Shown in pieces: positions 9,036 through 19,060 of a stretch of 64,000 nt of DNA (its first letter is position 1; each line of letters opens with the position of its first letter). Where the stretch lies: contig NZ_OKQO01000004.1 in the NCBI RefSeq assembly GCF_900289145.1, forward strand, positions 266,349-330,348, read 5' to 3'. Under the pieces are notes generated by a model. It was given only the letters and a program-made list of their open reading frames with translations. It did not search any database and was not told the DNA's origin. Position numbers and translations under genes: made by a program. This DNA comes from Neobittarella massiliensis (ex Bilen et al. 2018). GTDB lineage: Bacteria; Bacillota; Clostridia; Oscillospirales; Ruminococcaceae.

Positions 9036-11657
9036 TTAGTCTTTCAGCGCAGCCTGAGCGGCGGCCAATCTGGCGATGGGCACGCGGAAAGGCGAGCAGG
9101 AGACATAGTCCAGGCCGGCGCGGTGGCAGAACTCGACCGACGTCGGATCACCGCCGTGCTCGCCGCAGATGCCCAGGTGGATGTCAGGTCTGGTCTGGCG
9201 GCCCAGTTTGGCGGCCATCTCTACCAGCTTGCCAACACCTTTCTGGTCCAGGTGAGCAAACGGGTCGGACTCGTAGACTTTGTTGTCGTAGTAGTAATCC
9301 AGGAACTTGCCGGCGTCGTCACGGCTAAAGCCGAAGGTCATCTGGGTGAGGTCGTTGGTACCGAAACTGAAGAACTCGGCCTCGGTGGCGATCTCGTCGG
9401 CAGTCAGAGCAGCGCGGGGGATCTCGATCATGGTGCCGACTTCGTACTCGAGGTCGATACCCGACTCGGCGATCAGCTTGTCAGCGGTGGCAACGACCAC
9501 GTCTTTGACAAACTTCAGCTCTTTGACCTCGCCGACCAGCGGGATCATGATCTGGGGTTTTACCGAGAATTTGCCTTTCTTGGTGACGTTGATGGCCGCT
9601 TTGATGACGGCAGTGGTCTGCATCTCGGCGATCTCGGGATAGGAGACAGCCAGGCGGCAGCCGCGGTGACCCATCATGGGGTTAAACTCGTGCAGAGAGG
9701 CGATAACGGTCTTGAGCTTCTCAACGGTGATGCCCAGCTCGTCGGCGATCTCTTTGATGTCCTCTTCCTTGGTGGGCAGGAACTCATGCAGCGGGGGATC
9801 GAGGAAACGAATGGTTACCGGGTCGCCCTCCATCACTTCGTACAGCGCCTCGAAGTCACCCTGCTGATAGGGCTCGATTTTGGCCAGCGCTTTTTTGCGG
9901 TCCTCGGTGTTCTCGGCCACGATCATCTCGCGCATGGCTTTGATACGGGTCTCCTCGAAGAACATGTGCTCGGTACGGCACAGGCCAATACCCTGTGCGC
10001 CGAAAGCGCGGCCCTGCTTGGCGTCGCGCGGATTGTCGGCGTTGGCCAGCACTTTGAGCTTGCGCACAGCATCGGCCCAAGCCATGAAACGGCTGAAGTC
10101 GCCGGAGATAGCAGCGGGGCTGGTGGGGATGGCGCCGTAGTAGATGTTACCGGTAGAGCCATCAATGGAGATGAAGTCGCCCTCTTTGATGGTCTTGCCA
10201 CCCAGGGTAAACTCTTTGGCTTCCTCGTTCATGACGATCTCGCCGCAGCCGGATACACAGCAGGTACCCATGCCACGGGCAACAACAGCAGCGTGGGAGG
10301 TCATACCGCCGCGAACGGTCAGGATACCCTCGGCTACGTTCATGCCCTCGATATCCTCAGGAGAGGTCTCGCGACGAACCAGAACGATCTTCTCACCGCG
10401 GTCGGCCCACTCTTTGGCGTCCTCAGCGGTAAAGACGACTTTGCCACAGGCAGCGCCCGGAGAAGCGGCCAGACCTTTGCCGATGAGCTCGGCTTTTTTC
10501 AGCTCGGCAGCGTCGAACTGGGGATGCAGCAGAGAATCCAGCTGTTTGGGCTCAACGCGCAGGACAGCTTCGTTCTCAGAGATCATGCCTTCGTCGACCA
10601 GGTCGACAGCGATCTTCAGAGCGGCAGCGGCGGTGCGTTTGCCGTTTCTGGTCTGCAGCATGAACAGCTGACCATTCTCGATGGTAAACTCCATGTCCTG
10701 CATGTCGCGGTAATGTTTCTCCAGTCGGTCGGCGATAGCGGCAAACTGGTCGTACACCTCGGGCATATCCTCTTTCAGGTGAGAGATGGGGAACGGAGTG
10801 CGTACGCCGGCGACCACGTCTTCGCCCTGAGCGTTGATCAGGTACTCGCCGAACAGCGCTTTCTCGCCGGTGGCGGGGTTGCGGGTAAAGGCAACGCCGG
10901 TACCGGAGTTGTCGCCGGAGTTACCGAATACCATCATCTGTACGTTGACAGCGGTGCCCCAGTCGTAGGGGATCTCATTCATGCGGCGGTAGACATTGGC
11001 GCGGGGGTTGTCCCAAGAGCGGAACACGGCTTTAACGGCCTCCATCAGCTGGACCTTGGGGTCAGCGGGGAAGTCGGTGCCTTTCTTCTCTTTGTAGAAA
11101 GCTTTGAAACGGACGACCAGGTCTTTCATGTCGTCGGCATCCAGCTCGGTATCCTGAACGACACCGCGCTCCTCTTTCTTCTGGTCGATGATCTTCTCGA
11201 ACTCGGGTTTGGGCAGTTCCATGACCACGTCAGAGAACATCTGGATGAAGCGGCGATAGGAATCGTAGGCGAAACGGGGGTTGTTCGTGAACTTGGCAAA
11301 GCCCTCGACCACCTCGTCGTTGAGGCCCAGGTTGAGGATGGTGTCCATCATGCCGGGCATAGAAGCTCTGGCGCCGGAGCGGACAGAGACCAGCAGCGGG
11401 TTCTCGGGGTCGCCGAATTTTTTGCCGACCAGTTTCTCAAAATCAGCCAGATTGGCGAAGATCTCGTTCTGGATATCCTCGTTGATCTGTTTGCCGTCTT
11501 TGTAGTACTGGGTGCAGGCCTCGGTGGTGACGGTGAAGCCCTGGGGCACCGGCATGCCCAGGTTGGTCATCTCGGCCAGGTTGGCACCTTTGCCGCCCAA
11601 GAGCTCGCGCATAGTGCCGTTGCCCTCGGAAAATTTGTACACAAATTTTGTGCTCAC
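9036..11657 (-). CDS. ppdK: Pyruvate, phosphate dikinase
   Basis: 873 aa, full length. It interconverts pyruvate, ATP and phosphate with PEP, AMP and PPi in the cytosol. In many anaerobes it works with PPi-dependent glycolysis or gluconeogenesis. The N-terminal ATP-grasp domain includes GGKGANLAEM. The swivelling phosphohistidine domain has GGMTSHAAVVARGMG with the catalytic His near 453. The C-terminal PEP/pyruvate barrel has GLCRTEHMF, SFGTNDLTQMT and GICGEHGGD. The GTG start is preceded by AGGAGGT at good spacing. It has its own promoter and terminator and is divergent from glmU. A very long open frame on the opposite strand is a codon-bias shadow. Confidence 0.97.
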   Translation of the reverse strand: MSTKFVYKFSEGNGTMRELLGGKGANLAEMTNLGMPVPQGFTVTTEACTQYYKDGKQINEDIQNEIFANLADFEKLVGKKFGDPENPLLVSVRSGARASMPGMMDTILNLGLNDEVVEGFAKFTNNPRFAYDSYRRFIQMFSDVVMELPKPEFEKIIDQKKEERGVVQDTELDADDMKDLVVRFKAFYKEKKGTDFPADPKVQLMEAVKAVFRSWDNPRANVYRRMNEIPYDWGTAVNVQMMVFGNSGDNSGTGVAFTRNPATGEKALFGEYLINAQGEDVVAGVRTPFPISHLKEDMPEVYDQFAAIADRLEKHYRDMQDMEFTIENGQLFMLQTRNGKRTAAAALKIAVDLVDEGMISENEAVLRVEPKQLDSLLHPQFDAAELKKAELIGKGLAASPGAACGKVVFTAEDAKEWADRGEKIVLVRRETSPEDIEGMNVAEGILTVRGGMTSHAAVVARGMGTCCVSGCGEIVMNEEAKEFTLGGKTIKEGDFISIDGSTGNIYYGAIPTSPAAISGDFSRFMAWADAVRKLKVLANADNPRDAKQGRAFGAQGIGLCRTEHMFFEETRIKAMREMIVAENTEDRKKALAKIEPYQQGDFEALYEVMEGDPVTIRFLDPPLHEFLPTKEEDIKEIADELGITVEKLKTVIASLHEFNPMMGHRGCRLAVSYPEIAEMQTTAVIKAAINVTKKGKFSVKPQIMIPLVGEVKELKFVKDVVVATADKLIAESGIDLEYEVGTMIEIPRAALTADEIATEAEFFSFGTNDLTQMTFGFSRDDAGKFLDYYYDNKVYESDPFAHLDQKGVGKLVEMAAKLGRQTRPDIHLGICGEHGGDPTSVEFCHRAGLDYVSCSPFRVPIARLAAAQAALKD

Positions 11658-11813
11658 AAATATCTACCTCCTGATATTTTTACATCCACACAAACAGACA
11701 GCAAAATACCCATGCAGATATCTCCTCGCAAGCGGATTTCTCGCGGGGTTAAAATCTGCACAGAGTGCGTCGCTGATTGTTCATATGCTTTAGACCCTTT
11801 GTCTATGCCTATC

Positions 11814-11822
11814 ATTATAACA
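11814..11822 (-). promoter_or_regulatory. Extended -10 promoter for ppdK
   Basis: On the minus strand the sequence reads TGTTATAAT, an extended -10 element, without a clear -35. It would give a leader of about 150 nt before ppdK. Confidence 0.55.
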
Positions 11823-11912
11823 AATGGGACCTCTATTTGCTATACCCAAATTGATTTGGCGGGCAAATATTGTGTAGTTTCCATATATTTTCCCCAGCAA
11901 ATCAAAAAGGAC

Positions 11913-11941
11913 TTGCAAAAAAGTTTTAAAATTGTAATAAT
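11913..11941 (+). promoter_or_regulatory. Promoter for glmU-prs
   Basis: TTGCAA (11913-11918), 17-bp spacer, AATAAT (11936-11941), with TG at the extended position. About 55 bp later a GC-rich hairpin (11997-12004 with 12008-12015, one G-T pair) is followed by TTTT and could attenuate. A second hairpin, GCGCC/GGCGC, lies at 12093-12107. Confidence 0.6.
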
Positions 11942-12129
11942 TATATATACAAACTGGGTCGGACGTCTGCCTATTTCACAAAAAATTGTTGTTTTCGCGG
12001 GTGCAGTGCGCCCGCTTTTGGGCTGTTTTAGGTCGTGAAAAGAGATCGGGCAGACCGCGAGCAGATGTTCTGGCTCACCGCCATGAGAGATAGCGCCTTA
12101 TCGGCGCGTTTTGTGTGGGAGGAAAAGTA

Positions 12130-13542
12130 ATGGAGCAAACCATCAGCGCAGTGGTGCTGGCTGCCGGCGAAGGCAAACGCATGCGCTCGAAAAAACCCAA
12201 GGTGCTCTGCGAGGTGCTTTTTAAGCCGATGATCAACTGGGTCGTCGATGCGCTGCGCGAGGCCGATATACAGGACATATGTGCCGTGGTGGGCAACGGC
12301 AGCCAGCAGGTCATCGACGTGTTGGGTGACGATGTGACCACGGTGCTGCAAAAAGAGAGACTGGGAACAGGGCATGCTGTGATGCAGGGGAGAGTATTTT
12401 TATCTTCGCGTACCAATGGGCATACCCTGATTTTATGTGGAGACGCCCCTTTTATCGACGCCGACACCATCCGCCGCTCGCTTCGGGCGCACGTGCAGAG
12501 CGGCGACGCAGTCACTGTGATCACTGCCGAGCTGAGCGACCCCACCGGCTATGGCCGCATCGTAAAAGGGAGCGATGGCAAGATAGCGGCAATTGTGGAG
12601 CAAAAAGACGCCACCCCTGAGCAGCTGCTTATAAAAGAGGTCAATTCCGGCGCTTTCTGGTTTAAGACCGGCGACCTGTTAGAGGTGCTCGACAGCTTAA
12701 AAAATGACAATGCCCAGGGCGAGTACTACCTGACTGACTCGGTGGCGCTGCTCATCGAGATGGGCCGCGGGGCCGGGAGCTTTGCCGCCGCCAGCGATGA
12801 TGTGGTGCTGGGGGCCAACGATCGGCGCAGCCTGTACAAACTCAACCAGATCGCCCGGCAGCGGGTCATCGAGCGGATGATGGACGAGGGGGTAGAGTTT
12901 GTCAGCTGTGACGGCGTAGTGCTGTCGCCCGACTGCCAGATCGGCCCCGATACCAAAGTGCTGCCTGGGACCATCGTCAAAGGTCGCTCGGTCATCGGTG
13001 GCGGCTGCATCGTCGGCCCCAACTCGCTCATCGACGATTCGGTCATCGGCGACGACAGCATCATCAACAGCACCCATATGCAAAATGCCACTGTGGGCAG
13101 CGGGGTGCGCATGGGCCCGTTCGTGCAGCTGCGGCCCAATTCGCATATTGGCGACATGGCTAAGGTGGGTAACTTTGTAGAGGTGAAAAACTCCACCGTG
13201 GGCGAAAAGACCAGCATCGCCCACCTGACTTATGTGGGCGACAGTGATGTGGGCGACCGGGTCAACTTCGGCTGCGGCTGCGTCACCGTCAATTACGACG
13301 GGTCTAATAAGTTTCGCACCACCATCGAGAGCGACTCATTTATCGGCTGCAACACCAACCTGGTGGCGCCGGTAAAGGTGGGGCAGGGGGCCTATACCGC
13401 CGCCGGCTCTACCATCACTGAGGACGTGCCCGCCGGCTCGCTGGCTATCGAGCGCGGATACCAGAAAAATATCGAGGGGTGGGCCAGCAAAAAGCTTGCG
13501 GCCCGCATCAAGAAACAGCGGGCCCAAAAAGAGGAGAAGTAG
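12130..13542 (+). CDS. glmU: Bifunctional UDP-GlcNAc pyrophosphorylase / GlcN-1-P acetyltransferase
   Basis: 470 aa. It makes UDP-N-acetylglucosamine from glucosamine-1-phosphate, acetyl-CoA and UTP for peptidoglycan. The N-terminal nucleotidyltransferase has LAAGEGKRMRSKKPK (about 10-25). The C-terminal half is a left-handed beta helix of hexapeptide repeats (IGPDTKVLPGT, VGPNSLIDDS) with the acetyltransferase segment RPNSHIGD. GGGAGG places the start at ATG 12130 rather than at the in-frame GTG 15 bases earlier. prs follows, as is usual in Firmicutes. Confidence 0.97.
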   Translation: MEQTISAVVLAAGEGKRMRSKKPKVLCEVLFKPMINWVVDALREADIQDICAVVGNGSQQVIDVLGDDVTTVLQKERLGTGHAVMQGRVFLSSRTNGHTLILCGDAPFIDADTIRRSLRAHVQSGDAVTVITAELSDPTGYGRIVKGSDGKIAAIVEQKDATPEQLLIKEVNSGAFWFKTGDLLEVLDSLKNDNAQGEYYLTDSVALLIEMGRGAGSFAAASDDVVLGANDRRSLYKLNQIARQRVIERMMDEGVEFVSCDGVVLSPDCQIGPDTKVLPGTIVKGRSVIGGGCIVGPNSLIDDSVIGDDSIINSTHMQNATVGSGVRMGPFVQLRPNSHIGDMAKVGNFVEVKNSTVGEKTSIAHLTYVGDSDVGDRVNFGCGCVTVNYDGSNKFRTTIESDSFIGCNTNLVAPVKVGQGAYTAAGSTITEDVPAGSLAIERGYQKNIEGWASKKLAARIKKQRAQKEEK

Positions 13543-13627
13543 CCGGCCGCTATCAAAAAGGGGAGAAACGGCGGACCGTGTCCCGCCGGATAAGGGATAG
13601 ACTTGATTTTAAGATAGGGGAAAAATT

Positions 13628-14581
13628 ATGAACATACACGGGAAAGACATCAAGATTTTTACCGCGAACTCCAACCCCAAAGTGGCCGGAGAGATCGCCG
13701 AGTATCTGGGGCTGCCGGTGGGCAAATCCGACGTAGGGCAGTTTTCTGACGGCGAGATCTCGGTGGCAATCCACGAGTCGGTCCGCGGCTCAGACGTCTT
13801 TGTAGTGCAGTCTACCTGTGCGCCGGTCAACCGCCACCTGATGGAGATGCTCATCATGATCGACGCCTTTAAACGGGCCTCGGCCGGCCGGGTGACGGCG
13901 GTCATCCCCTACTTTGGCTACGCCAGGCAGGACCGCAAGTCCAAGGCCCGCGACCCCATCTCGGCCAAGCTGGTGGCCGACCTGATCACCGCCGCCGGCG
14001 CCGACCGGGTGCTGACCATGGACCTGCACGCCGCTCAGCTGCAGGGCTTCTTCGACATCCCGGTAGATCACCTGCTGGGCGTGCCTCTGCTGGCCCCGTA
14101 CTTTGAAAAGAAGTTTGCCGGCGCCGACGACGTGGTGGTAGTGTCGCCCGATTTCGGCTCGGTGACCCGTGCCCGTAACTTCGCCCAGAAACTGGATTTC
14201 CCCATCGCCATTGTCGACAAGCGCCGCCAGAAGGCCAATGTGTCGGAAGTGATGAATATCATCGGCGACGTGAAAGACAAGCGCATCATCTTGGTCGACG
14301 ACATGATCGACACCGCCGGCACCTTATGTAACGGCGCCAAAGCGCTGATCGAGAAAGGCGCCAAAGAGGTATACGCCTGCGCCACCCATGCGGTGCTCTC
14401 CGGTCCAGCCATCGAGCGCATCAAAGAGAGCCCCATCAAAGAGCTGGTGTTTTTAGATACCGTCCCGCTGCCCAAAGAAAAGCAGCTGGACAAGATCAAA
14501 GTGCTGCCGGTGGCCCCCGTATTTGCCGAGGCCATCGCCCGTATCTACTCAGACAAACCAGTGTCGACGCTGTTTGTCTGA
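13628..14581 (+). CDS. prs: Ribose-phosphate pyrophosphokinase
   Basis: 317 aa, typical class I length. It makes PRPP from ribose-5-phosphate and ATP for nucleotide, His and Trp synthesis. Visible are the family segment [12 protein letters not shown] (about 97-108), the catalytic loop and the PRPP-binding signature [12 protein letters not shown] (about 220-231). It follows glmU by 85 bp and precedes pth, so the three may be one transcription unit. The 280-bp gap before pth contains a stem ATTGGCGG/CCGCCAAT (14655-14689) without a T tract. Confidence 0.97.
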   Translation: MNIHGKDIKIFTANSNPKVAGEIAEYLGLPVGKSDVGQFSDGEISVAIHESVRGSDVFVVQSTCAPVNRHLMEMLIMIDAFKRASAGRVTAVIPYFGYARQDRKSKARDPISAKLVADLITAAGADRVLTMDLHAAQLQGFFDIPVDHLLGVPLLAPYFEKKFAGADDVVVVSPDFGSVTRARNFAQKLDFPIAIVDKRRQKANVSEVMNIIGDVKDKRIILVDDMIDTAGTLCNGAKALIEKGAKEVYACATHAVLSGPAIERIKESPIKELVFLDTVPLPKEKQLDKIKVLPVAPVFAEAIARIYSDKPVSTLFV

Positions 14582-14861
14582 GTGCAGTGCCGCCGGGCCA
14601 GCTCGGCTGAGGCACCCAGCGCAGAAGACGGGCGGCATACAGGTGTACATAGCAATTGGCGGGGCGGTGTTTTTCACCGGTCCGCCAATAGGCGTTTCGC
14701 CGCTTTTTGGCAAATTTTTGCGCGGCACCGTGACACAATGAGCTGAAAGAGCAGTGTCATACTTAAACCGGGCTTACCCAATGGGCAGCGCGGCGATAAA
14801 ATTTGCCCGCATATAAACCAGCTAAACGCCCCCAGATGGGGAAGTAGGAGGGACTTTTATC

Positions 14862-15452
14862 GTGGCACTGTTTTCGCGGCCCCAATTTGACCTGTGTGTG
14901 GTGGGCCTTGGCAACCCCGGACCCAAATATCAATATACCCGGCACAACACCGGCTTTATACTGATGGAGAAGATAGCCGATCAACTGGGAGTCAAGATCG
15001 ATCGGGCCCGTTTTCAGGGCAAATGTGGCAGCGCGCAGATAAACGGAAAAAAGGTGCTGCTGTTAATGCCTCAGACCTTTATGAACCTCTCGGGCCACAG
15101 CGTGCTGGAGGCCTGCAACTACTATCAGATCCCACCGGAAAAAGTGCTGGTCATCTTTGATGATATCTCGCTGGAGATAGGCAAGATGCGCATCCGGCGT
15201 AAGGGATCGCACGGCGGGCACAACGGTATCCGCGATATCAGTTACTGCCTGGACAGCGAGGCGTTTCCGCGTATCAAGGTGGGTATCGGCAAAAAGCCCG
15301 ACCCCCGCTACGACCTGGCCGACTGGGTGCTCTCCCGCTTTACCGAGAGCGAGCGCCGCCGCATCGAGGAATTGGCCGAGCCCTGCCTGGACACCGTACA
15401 GCTGGTGTTGCAGGACAATATCGGCGAGGCCATGAACCGCTACAACAGCTAG
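14862..15452 (+). CDS. pth: Peptidyl-tRNA hydrolase
   Basis: 196 aa. It recycles peptidyl-tRNA released by stalled ribosomes. Start is GTG, with TAGGAGGGA upstream. The N-terminal GLGNPGPKYQYTRHNTG contains the catalytic His and the conserved Asn. MPQTFMNLSG and the DDISLEIGKMRIRRKGSHGGHNGI segment are further family signatures. mfd begins 9 bp after the stop, the standard Firmicutes arrangement. Confidence 0.97.
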   Translation: MALFSRPQFDLCVVGLGNPGPKYQYTRHNTGFILMEKIADQLGVKIDRARFQGKCGSAQINGKKVLLLMPQTFMNLSGHSVLEACNYYQIPPEKVLVIFDDISLEIGKMRIRRKGSHGGHNGIRDISYCLDSEAFPRIKVGIGKKPDPRYDLADWVLSRFTESERRRIEELAEPCLDTVQLVLQDNIGEAMNRYNS

Positions 15453-15461
15453 AGGCGCACC

Positions 15462-18400
15462 ATGGAATTTTTTCACAGTATCCTGCAGAACTCGGGTCCC
15501 TATCAAAGGTTAAAAGACGCACTGAAAGACGAAAATACCCCCATAGCGGGGTACGGGCTGTCTACGGTGCACAAATCCAACCTGGCCATGGCCGCTTACT
15601 GCGACCTGGGCGGGCAATTTTTGCTGCTCTGCCCTGACGAGCGCTCGGCCGAGCGCACCTGTGACAACATCAACAACATGTACGGCAGCCTGCTGGCCCA
15701 GGTGTATCGGCAAAAAGATTTTGTATTTCGGCCTATCGAGGGGGCCTCGCGGGAATTTGAGTACAGTCGCCTGGCAGTGCTGGGTGGCATACTCGACGGC
15801 AGCTGTAAGATCGTGGTAACCACCGCCCCGGCGGCGCTGCAACACACGATACCACCACAGCTTTACCGGCAAAACAGTTTTGAGGTGGGTCAGGGCGACG
15901 AGCTGCCGGTACAGCAGCTGGCTGCGCGGCTGGTGGCCAGCGGGTATATCCGCCGGCCGCAGGTAGATGGTCCAGGTCAATTTTCACTGCGGGGCGGTAT
16001 TCTGGATATCTTTCCCCCGCAGGCGGCGCAGCCGCTGCGCCTGGAGTACTGGGGCGACGAGATCGATACCATCTGCACTTTCGACCTACTGAGCCAGCGG
16101 CGCACCGACCAGCTGGAGAAGATAGCCATCACCCCGGCCAAAGAGGTGCTTATACAGGAGCCGGAAGACCTGGTAAAGCAGCTGCAAAAACTGGCCGCCA
16201 AGCAGAAAAACGAGCAGCTGGCGGCAGATATCGAGCGGGCACAAAACGGTGTGGAGATCGTGGACATTGACCGCTATATCGGCCTATGTTACCCGCAAGG
16301 AGCAACGCTGTTTGACTATTTAGAAGACGCAGTGGTATTTACCAGTGAGCTAAACGATATTTTGGTAGAGCTCGACAACTTTCTGTGGCAGATGGGAGAG
16401 GATATCCAAACGCTCCTGGAAGAGGGGCTACTGGTAGAAAAACTCACCACTTTTTGCGGTGATAAGGGTTACCTGCTGGGGCAGTTGGGCCGGCGGCGCA
16501 CCGCCTTTTTAGAGACTTTTTCCCGCCCCATCCCCGACTTTGCCTTAAAAGATCTGATCGATTTTACCGCTATCTCTACCTCCTGCTGGAGCGGCCAGAT
16601 GCAGATGCTGCGCGAGGAGATCGACGGCCAGTTGGAAAAGAGCTACTGCCTGTTAATTTTGGCCGGCACCGAAAAATCAGCTCGTACGCTGGCCCACGAC
16701 CTGCAAAAAGACGGCTATAGCGCCCAGTATACCGAGAGCGGCAAAGATATCGTGGCCGGGCGGATATACGTGGCCACCGGCAGCTTGTCGGCGGGCTTTG
16801 AGTACCCCGAACTGCGAGTAGGGGTCATCACCTATCTGCAGACCAATGTGGGTGCCGGTAAGCGCCGGGCCAAAAAGGTGCGCAAAAAAGATGCTATAAC
16901 TTCGCTGGAGGACATCACCAAAGGCGACTACGTGGTGCATATCGCCCACGGTATCGGCCAGTTCGACGGGGTGACCCAGCTGGAGATACAGGGGGTAAAA
17001 AAGGACTATTTAAAGATCAAGTACTCGGGCAAAGACGTGCTGTTCGTGCCGGTGACCCAACTCGATCTGGTGTCGAAATACATCGGCCCCAAAGAGGATA
17101 AGCGGGTAAAGCTCAACCGGCTGCACTCCACCGAGTGGCAGAAGACCAAACAGCGAGTATACGCCTCAGTGCGCGACATGGCTGACGAACTCATCGCACT
17201 GTATGCCTCCCGCGCTCAGGCCAAAGGCTTCGCCTTCTCTGCGGACAACGACTGGCAGCGAGAATTTGAAGAGCGCTTCGAGTACGCCGAGACCGACGAT
17301 CAGCTGCGATGCATCCAGGAGATCAAACAGGATATGCAGTCTCTTCGCCCCATGGACCGCATTTTGTGCGGTGACGTGGGCTTTGGCAAGACCGAAGTGG
17401 CGCTGCGGGCAGCATTTAAATGTGTGCTCGACTCCAAGCAGTGCGCCATTTTGGTGCCCACCACCATCCTGGCTTGGCAGCACTATCAGAACCTGCTCAA
17501 GCGCATCGGCGACTTCCCGGTAAAGGTAGAGCTGCTCTCGCGCTTTCGCAATGCCAAGCAGCAGCGCGAGATCATCCGTCAACTGCGCACCGGCGAGGTG
17601 GATATCGTGGTGGGCACTCACCGCCTCATCCAAAAAGATGTAAAGTTTAAAGACCTGGGACTGGCCATCATCGACGAGGAGCAGCGCTTTGGCGTGGCTC
17701 ACAAAGAGCGGTTCAAAGAGGCGTTTAAGGGGATCGATCTGCTGACGCTGTCGGCCACCCCCATCCCCCGCACCCTGAACATGGCTATGTCGGGCATCCG
17801 CGACATCTCCATCATCGACGAGGCGCCCCAGGACCGCCACCCCATCCAGACTTATGTGGTGGAACACAGCGACGTGCTGGTGGCCGACGCCATCAAAAAG
17901 GAGCTGCGCCGTGGCGGCCAGGTCTATTATCTGTATAACAAGGTGGAATCGATCGAGAGCCGGGCGGCCAAGATCGCCCAGATGGTCCCCGGGGCCAGCG
18001 TGGCTTTTGCCCACGGTAAAATGACCGAGCGGGAACTGTCGTCGGTGTGGTCGCAACTGCTTGACGGCACCATCGACGTGTTGGTTTGCACCACCATCAT
18101 CGAGACCGGAGTGGACGTGGCCAACTGCAACACCCTCATTATCGAGGACGCCGACCGACTAGGTCTGTCGCAGCTATATCAGATACGCGGCCGTGTGGGC
18201 CGCTCCACCAAGCGGGCCTTTGCCTACTTTACCTTTAAGCGGGGCAAGGTGCTCACCGAGATCGCCTCTAAACGGCTTACAGCCATCCGCGAGTTTACCA
18301 GTTTTGGATCGGGCTTTAAGATCGCCATGCGCGACCTGGAGCTGCGGGGCGCCGGCAACCTGCTGGGGGCCCAACAGCACGGCCATATGGAGGCGGTGGG

Positions 18401-18908
18401 TTACGATATGTACCTGCGCCTGTTGGCCGAGGCGGTGAGCGAGAAAAAAGGCGAGGAGCGGCCGTACAAGAATGAGGAGTGCCAGGTGGATATCCAGGTG
18501 GACGCCTATATCCCTGAGACCTATATCGAGAGCCTGCCCAGCCGTATCGATATCTATAAAAAGATCGCTGCCATCGCCTCGCGGCAGGAGGCAGACGACG
18601 TGCTCGACGAGATTATCGACCGCTTTTCCGACCCGCCGCGCAGCGTGCTGGGACTCATCGATGTGGCGCTTTTGCGCAACCAGGCGGCAGGGCTCGACAT
18701 CACCGAGATCGTACAGCGGGAAGATACCATCTATTTCTATATAGGCCGGCCGAATATGGACCGCATCTCGCGGGCGCTTTCGGGGGGCACCGGCGCCAAG
18801 AATATCGTCTTTAACGCCGGTCAAAAGCCATATTTGGCCGCGCGACTGGCAGCGGGCCAAAAGCCTATCGACCTGATCAAAAAAGTGTTGGCACTGATGG
18901 AGAAATAG
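15462..18908 (+). CDS. mfd: Transcription-repair coupling factor
   Basis: 1148 aa, full length. It displaces RNA polymerase stalled at DNA lesions and recruits UvrA. The N-terminal UvrB-like region includes LRGGILDIFPP. A CarD-like RNA-polymerase interaction domain follows (DYVVHIAHGIGQFDG). The RecG-like translocase has Walker A GDVGFGKTEVA near 638, DEEQRFGV near 739, SATPIPRTLNMA, and the C-terminal TRG/D7 region. A 24-nt imperfect palindrome (18912-18935) followed by TTTG may be a weak terminator. Confidence 0.97.
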   Translation: MEFFHSILQNSGPYQRLKDALKDENTPIAGYGLSTVHKSNLAMAAYCDLGGQFLLLCPDERSAERTCDNINNMYGSLLAQVYRQKDFVFRPIEGASREFEYSRLAVLGGILDGSCKIVVTTAPAALQHTIPPQLYRQNSFEVGQGDELPVQQLAARLVASGYIRRPQVDGPGQFSLRGGILDIFPPQAAQPLRLEYWGDEIDTICTFDLLSQRRTDQLEKIAITPAKEVLIQEPEDLVKQLQKLAAKQKNEQLAADIERAQNGVEIVDIDRYIGLCYPQGATLFDYLEDAVVFTSELNDILVELDNFLWQMGEDIQTLLEEGLLVEKLTTFCGDKGYLLGQLGRRRTAFLETFSRPIPDFALKDLIDFTAISTSCWSGQMQMLREEIDGQLEKSYCLLILAGTEKSARTLAHDLQKDGYSAQYTESGKDIVAGRIYVATGSLSAGFEYPELRVGVITYLQTNVGAGKRRAKKVRKKDAITSLEDITKGDYVVHIAHGIGQFDGVTQLEIQGVKKDYLKIKYSGKDVLFVPVTQLDLVSKYIGPKEDKRVKLNRLHSTEWQKTKQRVYASVRDMADELIALYASRAQAKGFAFSADNDWQREFEERFEYAETDDQLRCIQEIKQDMQSLRPMDRILCGDVGFGKTEVALRAAFKCVLDSKQCAILVPTTILAWQHYQNLLKRIGDFPVKVELLSRFRNAKQQREIIRQLRTGEVDIVVGTHRLIQKDVKFKDLGLAIIDEEQRFGVAHKERFKEAFKGIDLLTLSATPIPRTLNMAMSGIRDISIIDEAPQDRHPIQTYVVEHSDVLVADAIKKELRRGGQVYYLYNKVESIESRAAKIAQMVPGASVAFAHGKMTERELSSVWSQLLDGTIDVLVCTTIIETGVDVANCNTLIIEDADRLGLSQLYQIRGRVGRSTKRAFAYFTFKRGKVLTEIASKRLTAIREFTSFGSGFKIAMRDLELRGAGNLLGAQQHGHMEAVGYDMYLRLLAEAVSEKKGEERPYKNEECQVDIQVDAYIPETYIESLPSRIDIYKKIAAIASRQEADDVLDEIIDRFSDPPRSVLGLIDVALLRNQAAGLDITEIVQREDTIYFYIGRPNMDRISRALSGGTGAKNIVFNAGQKPYLAARLAAGQKPIDLIKKVLALMEK

Positions 18909-18941
18909 CCGCCTAGCCGGCTATAGCTGGCTAGGTTTGCC

Positions 18942-18970
18942 TTTACACCGGGCGCGAAAATTGCTATAAT
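18942..18970 (+). promoter_or_regulatory. Strong sigma-A promoter of the foldase lipoprotein gene
   Basis: TTTACA (18942-18947), 17-bp spacer, TATAAT (18965-18970), with an extended -10 TGC. It separates the downstream lipoprotein gene from mfd. Confidence 0.85.
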
Positions 18971-19060
18971 AACAGGCAAAGTATTATGGGGCCATAGGGC
19001 CCTGCAGAATGTTAAAAATTCCCGCCGGCGGGCTGCCGGCGTTGAGGGGGAGACCTAGAA

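Noticed and set aside
9123..12038. A 971-codon open frame on the plus strand antisense to ppdK
   Set aside because: It lies opposite a full-length ppdK. Its sequence is a codon-bias shadow with no recognisable domain, and its end runs into intergenic DNA.
17166..18056. A 296-codon open frame antisense to mfd
   Set aside because: A shadow of the conserved translocase region of mfd.
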